NCBI GenBank assembly: GCA_013399855.1
Contig: VXAY01002386.1
Span: 250,404-314,403 of the forward strand
Direction: 5' to 3'
DNA: 64,000 nt
From: Oxyruncus cristatus
Taxonomy: Eukaryota; Chordata; Aves; Passeriformes; Cotingidae
Shown: positions 12,429-24,899 of the stretch, piece after piece
Position numbering within the stretch: the stretch's first letter is position 1
Layout: each line of letters opens with the position of its first letter
The notes under the pieces: generated by a model
The model's input: only the letters and a program-made list of their open reading frames with translations
Told to the model about the DNA's origin: nothing
Databases searched by the model: none
Translations under genes and position numbers: made by a program

Positions 12429-13863
12429 TAGGCTACTATTTGGTCATGAAGGGAAAAAACCCCATACACCTGTCACCTGTGCCTGGTACATGAATGGCTG
12501 GGTGCATCCTGTGTTGCACAAAATTTGATAAAGAGAATAAGTTGTGTGGAATCACACATAATCAATTACAGAAAATCTTCAATATTAATTAGCTTTTTTT
12601 TCTTTCCCCTGTCTTTCTTTTCTCATCCTTTTCTTATTCAGGAAGGCTGGGGAAGCAAAGGAAGTTCTGTGTTTGCCCTGTGTTCTCACTGCTGAATGTT
12701 GATGTAATAGTTTGGGTAGGGAGGGAAACAGACCTTATTTGTCTTGAATCAGATAACAACTGACGGACATAGAGAGCATGATTATTTTAGAGAGAAAACT
12801 GCAAAGGAGTGAGCAAACAGCTTATTAGGCAAAGTTTTCAGTTTCATCTTTGATCAACTGGATATTTTGGAATCTACTATCCATGATAATGACTTAAGGC
12901 ACACTAATTTTATAGAAGTTCTTTGGAGCCCATAGAAAACTATCAACTATCTTGGATTAAAATGAGCAGGGAGAGTCTCAGCTACTGACAAGTAAAAGAT
13001 TTCAAATGATTGAATAGGCAGTTTGGAGGAATAAAATATCTGAATTTTTTTCTACCTTTTGTTTAAAGTACGCAATGAGATTTGAAAAGTACAGAATATG
13101 TACCTAAACTTTTCCCTATTGTTAGGCAATTTAATTTATTTCATCATCTGAAAATGCAGCAGCACTATGCTGTGAAAGTTGCAGGTTGCAAAATGTTAGT
13201 TCATGTTTAGTTCAAGAACTTGTGTAGAGGTGAGGTGAGATATATTCTTGCAGCTCATCTTGAATTTAAGCTGAATAATTCTGTGCTGCTTCATTTCCTA
13301 CTTAATGTAGCTGTAAATGTTTTGGCCCTTTGGTTTTCTGTATTCAGTATGCAACCTTTGGTGTACTTAACTGTCTTCTTGCTCATAACTGAGAAAAATG
13401 GCAGCAGATTTTCAGTAGTTTAAAAAATAAAAAAAAAGGTATGAGAGAAAAAAAGAGAAAATATCACAGAAAGAATTCTAAGTGAGAGCAAAAGTACGTG
13501 TTCAGCATTTAAATACTACTATAGTACTACATGACCGAGTATATAAAAGCCACAAAAGAACCCCCACAACCTTGCTGCCAACCTGTCAGAAAACATGTTC
13601 AGATGTAATTAAAGTTGTATGGGCAATCACTTAATAACTTTCTCAGAACTAGTTCATTTCATATCACTGCTTTGTGATTCAGTGTTGGATACACTGTATT
13701 TGAATAATGTTTGTCTTCTACACATTAAATCTTCAGAATAAGAACCACCAAATCTATTATAAATAATGAGAGGACTTTCCAAGATCTGCGGCTCTTTTTG
13801 GGTCTGACTGCCATACTCGCTTGAGTGGCAAAATATTTCATATTTAATCTATTGTTAATGAGG

Positions 13864-13899
13864 GTTTTAGTCAATATGAGAGTTTTAGTCAATATGAGA
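13864..13899. repeat. 18-bp tandem duplication
   Basis: gttttagtcaatatgaga occurs twice in direct tandem. Confidence 0.9.
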
Positions 13900-16219
13900 G
13901 TCTGCTGGTATCAAAGTGAATGGTTCCCAATTGATGAAATTGTTCAGAGAGTGTGACTAGAGATCTGAGCTAACTAAAACCAAAATTACTAAACCCCCAA
14001 AAGATGATTTTTTAGTCTGATCAGCAAAAAATCTACTTTAGTTCACAGTTAATCAAACCAAGTTAATCACTCCTCTCTTCAATTGCATACCCAGTAAGAC
14101 TGACATTATCTTCCTGAACAAAGAGAACTTTAATAAAAGGTATTAATTCCAAAAGCTGTAAGATGCTGATCATTCTAAAACTCATGAGAAAATAAAATCT
14201 CACAGATGTTAGATTGGCTGAAAATATTTTATGCTCAAATGTAGTATATGAAACAATATACAGCCATTTTCCATTCAATACAAATGAATGTTCTTGTGTT
14301 GGAATGTGTGAACACCCAAATACCATAAGATTACTCTGAGAATATTTGCAATTTTTATTAGAGACAAAGGAAATGGTCGTGCTGACCACATCAGAATTTC
14401 CCAGTTACTGATTATGTTCTCTGTTGTTTTGGAAAAACAAAAAAGAAAGAAACAAACAAAAGACCTCAAAACAAACAAAAAACTTTCTGGCTTAAATTTG
14501 AAGGTTAAATAGGTTATAAAGAAACAGAGGAAATTATATGGGCTTTAGAAAGCATTCATAGCCCTTGGAGCAGCAACTGGATATTTAGCAAGACCAGTAA
14601 TACCGAATCAACCTCAGCAAATCACAACAGTGAGCTCTAAAATTGAAAAACATGGATATAAATTTGGCATAGGTTGCTGCTGCAATTATTGTCTGCATCA
14701 AGAAATCAGCAAACTCCACTCACTGTATTGCCATGAGCCTTTTTTTTCTTACATGTCTCACCTTATGTTTCCAGTAAAACTGCTTTTGTACCTGCTTTTT
14801 TACACGGGAATTGAAGAAACTATTTAAAAAGTGGTAAAATAGAAGTGCCAGATTCACTACCTCCATGAAATACAATAAAATCTGGGGTAAAGGAGACTCT
14901 GCAGAAAGATTACAGGGTTAAGTATTTGATTCAAATAAATTCACTAAAACAAAGTGATACGTGCTTCTCCTCTGTTAAAGGTGATGGAAAAACTCAGTCT
15001 TAATAATCAACATCTTCGTCTTTCACTGGTTCAGAAAGGGTACTCTTCAGCCAAGGAAAGAAATGGTCAGAACACGCTTTGGCGTGTGCCAGCCACAGGC
15101 TGCTGTTTAGTTTTGTATTTTTCACAACATTTGTTGTTGAGCAAAACTTATACCCACCCCCAGAAGGCAGGCAAGTATAATCCTGTTATTTTCCAGATGG
15201 GTGAACAAAAGAGGTTGCAGAAGATTGCTTCTGACAGTGCTGGGAACAAAACCCAGGGGCCAAACCACATGTCAGATTTACATAAAATGTATTCAAATGC
15301 AAGAGGAAATGTATTTTTGAAGGTGTTTTGAACTGCTGCTGAGTAATTTAGTAGCAACACAGCATGCTATGCTGTAGCTCCCACATTCACATCTTTCATT
15401 ACTACAAGTCTGCTAGGTGCTGGCAGCTCTGACAAAGCAATGCAAACAGTAGGGGGGATAAAACAATTTCTGTGACAACGTATAGATCCTTAGTTCCTGG
15501 TGTTCTCACTAAAACCCATCAGTGCAGTAGGAAGTCATATCCACTGTCACTGCAAAGGGCAGACCAGTACCTCAAACTTCATAGAAGCTGTAGAAGAAAA
15601 ACCATAGGGACACATATCCCAAGGCACAGATTTGAATTGATGCCACATAAACACCATTCCCCCAAATAGGGAAATGCACAGCAAACATGTGACACTGAAG
15701 TTGAGCAAAGCCTCCAGAAAAGGCAGTCCACAACCTGATGAATAATTTTATTTCAATGTACTCCAAACTTCTGTGTTACATGTCTGTTTAATACAGGTCA
15801 CTTGGAGTATGAGGTCAAATGCAGATTTGGCATTTTATAAAAACTTTCTATTTTATAGCAAAGCACAGGGTTTCTATAGACTCCATTCCAGAGAACCATT
15901 CTATATTCTGAAATACGTTGTACTGTGGCAGATATTTTTCACACCTTTAGAAAGACAATTGGCCCAGTAGTGAGAGACATTAATTATTTTTCTACCTTCA
16001 CTATATGCTAACACTTATCATGTCACTACAAGAATTCTGCAATATATTCAAATTTATTCAAATTATCAATATTTACAAATCTTATCCAAAACAAGACAGC
16101 ACTAGTTACAAATTAAATAAATTCAAGAGATCGCATATAGGTTACAAAATCTGGCCCATATAACTACATATGGAAGGAATGGAGGAAAATCACATTCTGT
16201 ATCACTTCAATGTTCCTTC

Positions 16220-16680
16220 TGTGGTGGGTTGCCCCTTGGACAGCTGCCAGCTGCCCACCCAGCTGCTTTCTCACCCTTCCCTCTCAACATGACAGTTAGA
16301 GTGGGGGAACAAGATGACAAAGCTCCTGGGCCAAGATAAAGACAAGGAGATCACTTATCGATTAGCATCACAGGACTGACCTGGCGAAATTTTCTTTGAT
16401 TTATTGGAAATGTAATAGTTCTGGGTGGCAAGAAACAAAGTGGAAAAATAACCCCCATCTCCCTAGTTCCCTTTTTTTCCCAGGCTCAGCTTTGCTCCAT
16501 TCCCGACTCCTACATCTCCCCAACCCAAGCAGTGCAGGAGGCGGGTGGGGAATAGGGGTCAGTCCATAAATACTTCTCTCTGCCGCTCCTTCCCTCTCAC
16601 ACTTTTCCTGCCTCCAGTGTGGGGTCTCCATGGGTCACAGTTCTTTCATGAAATATCCACCCACCTTCTGCAGTCACCAC
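16220..16680. mobile_element. ERVL-like avian LTR, left part
   Basis: It begins tgtggtgggttgccccttgg and continues with agctgccagctgcccacc, gggccaagataaagacaagg, ttctctctgccgctccttcc and tccagtgtggggtctccatg. The order of these blocks matches a large LTR family I recall as common in neoavian and passerine genomes (an ERVL-type LTR). The copy is old and internally shortened. The nested LTR at 16681-17243 splits it. Its orientation relative to the provirus is uncertain. A plus-strand ttattgg (aataaa on minus) near 16402 hints at minus. Confidence 0.7.
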
Positions 16681-17061
16681 TGTCGGGAGTCAAGAAATAA
16701 CAGCACAGACCTGGGAGAATTGGAAGAAGGCAGTTTACCAGAAACAAAACCTGTAAAGAAGATTCTGAACCACCTTGGACTGTTTTACTTACATCATAAT
16801 TACTATAAAAAATGTTAATGCATGTTTCTACTGTTGTACCCCAGTTTTATTATATTTTTCCCCTCAGTTTTATCCCCAGTTTATTGCAAATTTTTGATTG
16901 GTTGTAATTTGGTGCATTGCACCATTTCCCTAATATGGCTTGTAACCACCCCTTGTTGTAATATCCCCTCCTATAATTCCCTTGTTTGTACCTGACCCAT
17001 CCTACCCAATTCCATATATGTTAAGCCCATCCCAAGTTCTAGAACCTTCCCTTCCGAACCC

Positions 17062-17069
17062 TATATAAG
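17062..17069 (+). promoter_or_regulatory. TATA box of the nested LTR
   Basis: TATATAAG lies about 90 bp upstream of the AATAAA at 17158-17163, the expected U3/R arrangement of a retroviral promoter. There is no evidence that it is active. Confidence 0.6.
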
Positions 17070-17157
17070 TCCCTGTCGCCCTTCCCTCTGGGGATTTGTG
17101 ATTTTTCCTCCTTCCTGCTGGGTTCTCTGCACGCTTCTTTCTTCCCACCATCAACAC

Positions 17158-17163
17158 AATAAA
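17158..17163 (+). terminator. Polyadenylation signal of the nested LTR
   Basis: This AATAAA sits inside the LTR, downstream of the TATA box and a pyrimidine-rich stretch, marking the R region. Confidence 0.6.
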
Positions 17164-17243
17164 GCGCTGGCCGACTCAACAATCTGGCCAAGAACCCTAT
17201 CACGAGTCCGTCTCCTTTTTCCGAGGAAACGGTTTGTGATACA

Positions 17244-17290
17244 CCACTACCAGTGCCTGGGCACCTGAACCCCACTTATCTTCTTTCTGT
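17244..17290. mobile_element. ERVL-like avian LTR, right part
   Basis: It starts with the ccac duplication and continues agtgcctgggcacctgaacc then cccacttatcttcttt, which resembles the 'gcctggagcacctcctcccc' block near the end of the same LTR family as 16220-16680. The extreme end of the LTR is missing or too diverged to see. Confidence 0.55.
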
Positions 17291-18460
17291 AAGCTTAGCA
17301 TGCACTTTGTTAAAAGATTAGGCTGTTGATGTGTGGACATAAATTTATTAGCTGAAAAAACTAAGTTTTTTTATTGAACAGCTTGGCTACTGTCAGTATT
17401 ATAACAATGCCTTTGAAAACTAGTCCTAGATCTTTTAAAATATCTGTATTTTTTCTCACTGCATGATGTAATACTAGCATGAATCTGCACACCTAACCTC
17501 GTTCTGGTGAAGGTGTCTGCCCTCTAATTTCTTCTACGTTTACTCACAGCTTAAATTTCCATCCACAATCCGCCTCTAGTGAAATGTATTTTCATTTAAT
17601 TCTGTATTTCCAACCTCATCAAGGACAAGATCAAGTAACAGCCACAAAATGACAAAGCATCTTTGGATGAAGGTGATCGCAGATGTAACAGCAGCTTCAG
17701 TAACTTCATAGAAAATAAATCAACAAATCTAAAGAGCATGGAACAAAAGGCAAGTGGTACACAATGGTGAGCAAGTAGAGAAGAAAGTTTCATGGATGGT
17801 TTACAGTCTAATAAAAAGCCAGGTCCATGTGTGCTTTAAAGAACAGGCTGATGATAACGACAGTCAGAGTGGTGGAGAGATTAATAAAATAGATTCTCCC
17901 ACCTGAATTAACTACGTAACAAAATATAACTTTACCACAGAATTGATGTACTCCTGTCAAAGGAAGAGAAATACCCTCCTTTCTCTGTTGTTTTCCTTAA
18001 AGGAGTTTCCTTCTGATGCTCAGAAAGATGCAGTTGGCATGTTTTTCTCTCTTCTCTCCCACGACTATTAAGAAGGACTATTTAACAAATATATGTGTGA
18101 ATTTTACTCAGTACCCTCTTTAATCAAGGGACTCAATTTGCAGCACCAAATTTTCTTACTTCTGGTATGCAAAACCAGACTTAAACTGGCTAGTCTTGAA
18201 AAAATCATTTGTCTGATGTCCTGGTCTGTTCTTTCTTCTCTCTATATAAGAAAACTATGTATTAATTATCTACCTGAAATTTATTTAGAAAGCAAGGAGT
18301 TAGAAAAATAAGGTTATAGCAATTAAAATTGAATAATAACCGTCACATTTTCTTCTTTCCCTCATCCCTCATGGAAAAAGGATATACAATGAACTGCATC
18401 AAACAAAGAACCTGAGGTTCTGTGATGATTTTTGGTCACAAATATGGACTGTGTACATAC

Positions 18461-18462
<2 letters not shown>

Positions 18463-18499
<37 letters not shown>

Positions 18500-18500
18500 T
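18463..18500. repeat. (AT)n microsatellite
   Basis: Uninterrupted AT dinucleotides of about 30 bp are followed by an imperfect acatatatac extension. Confidence 0.97.
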
Positions 18501-21500
18501 ACAGATCATGCACCAGGACCTCAATGCCACATTTTTAAAATTACTGGCCTCAGAACATTTAGTCTTTTGAACATTTTTCTGAGATAATTAAGTACTACTC
18601 CTAATTTAGAGCTGTGCAAACTAAGTAACAAGCTGAGATTAATCAAACTCTTTAAAACCATGTTGAAAGTTTGCTGCTGAGCTGGAGCAGGTCACCTAGA
18701 CCAAGAACTGCTCCCATCTCCTCAGCACACAGAAGAAAATTCAGCTTAACCCCACAGCAGTCTGGCTGCATAACTTCACTGCCTGTTTTGTTGTTCGTGG
18801 ACATCTGCCTTCTGACCCCTCTATGATTACTGGTCCTTATGAGGTAAATCGAAGAGACCCAGACTGGTTTGTTGGGAGATACATTTTCTTCCCCTTCCCT
18901 CCAACACTGCTTCTTTTGGACATTCATGCAAAGGCTGGCTGCGTACTAGTTTTTATTTTTTACTGATTTTCAATACCTACAGAGCAAATAGCACTTCCTA
19001 TTGCTTTCAGCTAAAGCAAACCTGTAGAGAATTGCCAGCTGTTACAAGCACACTGAACCAATTTTATTTCTGTATTGATCTTCCACATACGGAACAACAG
19101 ACCTGAGGAAGAGAATTAAAAAAATGCTTTTTCTTCACTTTTTTTTTTTTGGTTGTTTAGCTCTTCAGAGCTCCCAAATACAGCAGTGTAAACTATCATC
19201 TCACTCCTTAGGAAGAAGACAACATGACACTTTCGTAAGTTATTTGGTAATATACTCTTGTTGCTATACTTCCATATGCTGTGCCAAACTAACAGAAACT
19301 GAGCAGTTTTCTGAAAAGTCCCCTGTGTGAATCACTGGGTGACCAGACACTGAGCTGATGATTTTTATAGAATTTTATGTACATCATAAATAAAAAAATA
19401 AATACCAAAACTGTCAAAATATTGAACAGTGTCCTTTTTTTCAACATATCAGGTTATCTTCGATTTTATTAGTTTATTATTCCTTCTGTAATTCAATGAC
19501 ACTTTTTTTTCTTCAAGTCACAGATATCTACATTGTTTCATGCAGAATACCTAATATCTCTTCAGTAGTACTGAAATCCCTTTGTACTAGCATGAATGTG
19601 AAAGAACTGTTCTTCCTTCCAAGCAGAACAAAAGGGCTATGCATCCCCATTCTCTGAAACAGAGGGAACAGCCAAATATTTTGGAATCTTTACTATCTGT
19701 TTCACACATTCTCACAAAACCACAAGAAGATGGAAAAGAGAATCACATGAGATCATTAGCTTTACAGAGAAACTGTAGTGAGTAAGCAATCACATCAATA
19801 GTACTTGGAATATAATGCTTTATGCAGCAGAGAGAGAAAAAAGGACTATGCATACTTGAAAGGATCAGTAATCACCATTAAAGTAGGGTCTCCTTTAATA
19901 CAGGAAGGGAGAGTTCTAAAGAGTTTAGCAAAATTCTGCAAATTTAGGTTAAATGCAGTTCAGAATTTCCATGATATAATAAAAAACCCCACTTAAAACT
20001 GCTTTATTTCTAACATTGCTGAAAGAAAAATAGTACAATTTTCAAAGCATATATATCCAGAAAATGGATATTGGGTTATATAGACTATTAGAACTTTGAT
20101 CTTTCTGTGTTCCTTGCAGAAACACAGAGATTCTTGGAATCCTGGAATTTTAAAAGTATAACACATAGCCAAATCTAAAAATAACAGACAATGAAATATG
20201 CATTCATTATACTTTATAATGTATACCTTAATTCTGGTGAATCCACAACTCACTGTCTTTAGAAGACTTTAGGAATTGTGACATAGAGATTCAGTAAAAT
20301 ACCATGAAGAAAAAACTGCTGTTAGCAGAATTACTGCAATTAGCAACAGTACATTGAAACAGTTTCTTTAATGTGATTATTAATCATAGAACTTCGGAAA
20401 ACAAAATATTCTGGTTATTATTGTTTCTGAAAACTACACTGGGTATTCTTTTTGCCACATTTGATAAGAGTGGTTGCTAAACAAGAAGGTGTTAAGATGT
20501 TCTGAGTTATACAGTACTTTACTCATGCTTTGTGAAGGTTACAGCATGAAAACCTAACAATCTTTTCACATATCTAATTATCAACATATTTGTAATCTGT
20601 TTAACAATGAAATATTGAGCATACATTAGGGATTACAGTGGCCATTAAACATCTGATCCTGTTTAAAGATGTGAAAATTGATATGACAGTGTTTGTAAGA
20701 ATTCCTCATTAGTCCTATTCATTTTACCACTTCAATTCTAGTAGGAAAAAATATAAAGAAAATACACCGTCATGAACCACTTGGTTCAAGTGGATTTCTT
20801 TAAAATCAGCTGGAATCAGTGAAATTCAGGTTATGAGGGATATTACTGAAGTGTTTGACTTAGGAAAAAAGGACATAATGGAAACATTGTTTCAAACTGA
20901 TAACATCAACATTCATTATTATATTCAAGTATGATCTTCTACTTTAAAGATGGAGAATGGTGGAAATGCAACAAAATTATTGGCCAGGAATGCACCTTAA
21001 CGATCAGAAAGATTGAAAAAACCCTTTCATTCCATTCCACTAGACTATACAGGCACTCTCACTGGGACAGTCAGTATGTAAAATATGAAGCTGGACCCAT
21101 GTCAAAATGATCACTGACAATACAGAGGTATTTATTTTTCAGAAGTATTTATTTTTTTGCTTACCATCATAAAACATTTTTGTATGTCTTGCAAATTAGT
21201 GAAAAGTTAAATCTTCAAGTCTTTGTGGTCAATGATCAATTATTTTGCACAGCTATGAGACAGTTATGCCTGCAAGAATCTTTTAGAATGAGTTAGTTCA
21301 TCCTACAAAGACAAATACAGTACAAAATAAACTACTGTGAAGGTTACTGTGATTTTTGTGTGTTACTTGATTTTTTATGCTAAGTTGAATTTGCTTATAA
21401 ATGCAAATACCCTCCAGCGACATTGGTAATTCTAATGAAATATGTTACATTCTTAAAACATAGGTAAAAATAACAGCTATCTGTTTTTTGAATAGGAAAT

Positions 21501-21600
21501 ACAGTCTCTTATTCTATCAAGTAAAAAGCTTAAATTCTGGTAGATATCTTCAGGAAGAGAGGTTAAAGGATGCTCTCTTTTCTCTTTTTTTTTTTTTTTT

Positions 21601-21664
21601 NNNNNNNNNNNNNNNNNNNNNNNNNNNNNNNNNNNNNNNNNNNNNNNNNNNNNNNNNNNNNNNN
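21601..21664. other. Assembly gap (64 N)
   Basis: A run of 64 undetermined bases starts directly after a poly-T/TC tract (21580-21600). The gap probably hides a longer homopolymer or simple repeat, so its true length is unknown. Any open frame spanning it is meaningless. Confidence 0.99.
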
Positions 21665-23159
21665 TTAAGGACACTGAAGGACAGAGAAGAATTTCCTATG
21701 TCAATTTCAAGATCAAGATCAGATCATCTTTTTGAACTAAAAGTCAGTATTTGCCCCCAGACAGAATTTGATTAAACAGAATGCCAGATTTGACATAAAA
21801 TTTGTTTACATAAGATTACTAACAAAATCTAATTTTTCAAATTCCATGTTCAACAGGAGGCTGGAAGATGTGCCATGCTAACAGGATTTGAGAAATCTTG
21901 TTTAAAATTCAAATAGCTTTCTCATTCTTTCTACTACTTTTTTCATGATCCTAGAGACATCTATAAAATGTATTCTTTTCATCATTAAGGCTTACAACAT
22001 CAGAATGTTGTATTTTAAGTAGATTTGAAGTTGCAGTAATTGCCACAGATAGAAGGGGTTATTGATGGGATGACAGATTGTGAAAAAGAAGCAAGGAGTA
22101 TTTTGCAAACCCATTCTTCCATCTTTTCAGAAATGTTCACCTTTTAACACTGACCTCTCTATTTCAATGGAGAGAGGTAACTTAAAGACAAACTGTCAAC
22201 TTTTAGATGAATGTCGAAAAGGCCAAGTTAGCAATAAGTGTCTGAGTACTGCATGAATTTTTAATTTTTGCCGTAAATCCATATATCTATACAGACAAAC
22301 TCCTTTAGACTGAATACCTAACTTAAAAGTAGGTAAAGTTAGATAGAGTGAGTATGACTAATTAGAACTTTTCTTAAAAAATATAAGTAATCAACAGTTT
22401 CGCATTTTTTTCAAAGTTTTTTCTTTGAAATATGGTAAATATACATTACTTTCTTATGCTGTCTCTGTGGTTTCAGGTAGGTCACAGTTCTCCATCTGTG
22501 ACTCAAAGCCCAGTTCAGTGAGGTCTAGATGCCTGCCACTTCAGGAAACACAGCTGACAGTGCTGTACTGTGCTACTCACTATTACTGAATTGTTAACAC
22601 AGTGCACATTTTAAAACCTATATTGATATGAATATGTTTGAGAGAGACTGAAGAAAACTCACACCTAGCTTTTAATTTGTTGTTTTAACTTTTGGAATAC
22701 ATGTGCTTATAGGAACTCAAATGCCCTTTAATGTAACTCCCTAATTAATGAAAAAGAAAACACAGCGGATATCACTTACACAGTGATACAGATTTTTTAT
22801 CTGAAGTAAATGTAGAATGGCACACTATAAATGAGAACATGAAAATATTGTGACACCCACCATATATTTTGAACTAGTCTGTGGTGAGCAACATTGGAAT
22901 AAACCATCCAAAATCAGTTAATGATGGAAATTTGCTTTTATACCAGAATAAATTTAAACACCTATAAATTATAAAAATCAAAATAAATTCATAAGTGCAT
23001 TCTTAAAATCACATTAAAATGAAAAAAAAAATGGCCAAAGCACATAGTTCCTCTGCCTTCCCCTTGACACTATTGCCCTAAAAAGCTTAGTGAATTACCT
23101 ATGTTGAGGAGAAAATAAAGAAGATGAAAGAATCACAGAAAATAAACAAGGTGAAAGAA

Positions 23160-24250
23160 TCACAGAAAGAATCAGTTGGGTTGGAAAAGACCTCAAAGAT
23201 CATCTAGTCCAGCCTTTGACCAATCTCCACCTTGTCAACTAGAGTATGGCACTAAGAGCCACATCCAGTTGTTTCTTGAACACCTCCGGAAGGGATGACT
23301 CCACCACCTCCCTGGGCAGCCTATTCCAATGTCCAACCACACTTTCAGTGAAGTCCAACCTCCCCTGGCAGAGCTCGAGACCATTTGCTCTTGTCCTGTC
23401 ACTGGTTGCCTGGAAGAAGAGACTGATCCCCAACTTGCTACAACCTCCTTTCAGGTAGTTGTAGAGGGTGATAAGGTCTCCCCTGAGCCTCCTTTTCTCC
23501 TGGCTAAACAACCCCAGCTCCCTCAACCTCTTCTCATATGACTTACTCTTCAGACCCTTCCCAAGCTCCATTACCCTTCTCTGGACAAGCTCCAGCACCT
23601 CAATGTCTTTCTTGAAGTGAGGGGCCCAGAACTGAACACAGGATTCAAAGTGCAGCCTCATCAGTGACAAGTACAGGGGGACAATCGCTTTCCTGGTCCT
23701 GCTGGCCACACTGTTCCTGATACAGGCCAGAATGTCATTTGCCTTCCTGGCCACCTGCACACACTGCTGGCTCATGTTCAGCTGCTGTATACTGGAATCC
23801 CCAGCTCCTTTTCCTCTGGTCAGCTTTCCAGACACTCTTCCCCCAGCCTGTAGCACTGCCTGGGGTTGTTGTGCCTGAAAAGTAGAACCTGGCCCTTGGC
23901 CTAGTTGAACCTCATGCCCTTGGCCTCGGCCCATCTATTCAACCTGTCCAGATCCCTCTGCAAAGCCTTCCTGCCTTCCAGCAGATCAGCAGACTCAGCC
24001 AACTTAGTGTTGTCCATGGACTTTCCAAGGGTACACTCAATCCCCTCATCCAGATCATCAATAAACATACTAAACAGGACTGGCTCCAATACTGAGCCTT
24101 GGGGAACTTCACTAGTGACAGACCACCAGCTGGATGTGGCACCATTTATCATCACTCTCTGGGCCCAGCATTCCAGCTGGTTTTTAATGCAGTGAACAGT
24201 GCACCTGTCCAAGTCATGCACTGCCAGCTTTCCCAGGAAAAAGAATAGAA
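23160..24250 (-). mobile_element. CR1 LINE, ORF2 C-terminal half plus 3' end, inactivated
   Basis: The 3' end lies at low coordinates (tcacagaaagaatcagttgg, then gttggaaaagacctcaaag). Reading leftward from 24250, the minus strand encodes the reverse transcriptase core: [32 protein letters not shown], then GKSMDNTKL where CR1 normally has KFADDTKL. After a frameshift near 23910 it continues [38 protein letters not shown] and [20 protein letters not shown], to a stop close to 23239. The catalytic FADD motif is destroyed (SMDN) and the frame is broken, so the element cannot function. The tail region contains a duplicated aaagaatcacag unit. Confidence 0.93.
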
Positions 24251-24317
24251 TTCTTAAGCCGGTGTGTACTGTATGGAAAAAATAAAACAGTAGTCTGAAA
24301 AATTTTATCACAGAAAT

Positions 24318-24580
24318 GATTATAATAGATGAAGGAAAGGCTGTGGATGTTGTTCACTTGAACTTAACAAAGCTGTTGATACTGCTTCCCACTGCATTGT
24401 CCTGGAGAAGCTGGCAGCCCATGGCTCGGACAGGTAAAAAAATGACTAGGTGGGTGGACCCAGGGAGTGGTGGTGAATGGAGTTACGTCCCTGTGTTGGC
24501 AAGTAACAAGTACTGTCTGCCAAGGCTCAGTGTTGGGGCCAACCCTGTCGAATATCTTCTGGGGAAGACTCTTATTTCTG
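24318..24580 (+). mobile_element. CR1 ORF2 fragment (reverse transcriptase), plus strand
   Basis: The plus strand reads [15 protein letters not shown] and, with frameshifts, [17 protein letters not shown] and LGPTLSNIF. This is the same CR1 reverse transcriptase segment that ends the minus-strand copy at 24250, so the two lie head to head. Several frameshifts and stops are present. Confidence 0.8.
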
Positions 24581-24689
24581 CAGGTCCTTGCCACAGTGCT
24601 CCCAGATGCCTAGCATTCTCTAGGGTTGCCTCTGTGGGAGTTTCTGTCAGATCTTTCAGGGATAGGGTTATGAAAGCTGTGGTTGACCT

Positions 24690-24890
24690 GTGCTTGACTA
24701 TTGCAAGTGACACGCAGGGCAACAAGAAAGTATTCTACAAGGACATCAGCAGCAGAAGGAAGACTTAGGAAAATGTGATACCACTGCTGAATGAGGAAAG
24801 TGATCTGCTGACAAAGGGCCTGGAAAAGGCTGCGATACTTAGTGCCTTCTTTACCTCAGTCTTTACTGACAAGACTGCCCTTCACGTAAA
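24690..24890 (+). mobile_element. CR1 ORF2 fragment (between endonuclease and reverse transcriptase)
   Basis: The plus strand reads QGNKKVFYKDISSRRKT, a stop, then PLLNEESDLLTKGLEKAAIL and SAFFTSVFTDKT. This is the CR1 linker segment that normally lies upstream of the reverse transcriptase core, yet here it lies downstream of it. Confidence 0.8.
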
Positions 24891-24899
24891 AAGAGGTGA

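Larger units (their letters stand above)
11339..16219. other. AT-rich intronic DNA
   Basis: Contains the A/C tract at 12296-12428 and the 18-bp duplication at 13864. The plus-strand open frame at 14954-15331 (125 residues) has no recognised family and no splice or promoter context. Confidence 0.55.
16681..17243 (+). mobile_element. Solo LTR (class I ERV-like) nested in another LTR
   Basis: The element is 563 bp with canonical TG..CA ends (tgtcgggagtc at the left, gtttgtgataca at the right). It is flanked by the 4-bp duplication ccac (16677-16680 and 17244-17247). It carries a TATA box (17062-17069) and a polyadenylation signal AATAAA (17158-17163) in the right order for a plus-strand U3-R-U5. 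A 4-bp TSD suits gammaretrovirus-like (class I) elements. No internal retroviral sequence or second LTR is present, so this is a recombined solo LTR. The flanking DNA on both sides belongs to the older LTR at 16220-17290. Confidence 0.85.
17291..23159. other. AT-rich intronic DNA
   Basis: Contains the (AT)n microsatellite and the assembly gap. Otherwise nothing recognised. Confidence 0.55.

Noticed and set aside
14954..15331. 125-residue plus-strand open frame
   Set aside because: No recognisable domain, promoter, splice context or codon bias. About this length is expected occasionally by chance in 64 kb.
18652..18927. 91-residue minus-strand open frame
   Set aside because: No laminin G or EGF cysteine pattern and no splice sites consistent with a downstream EYS exon.
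21477..21775. Open frames on both strands across the N gap
   Set aside because: Their continuity depends on undetermined bases.
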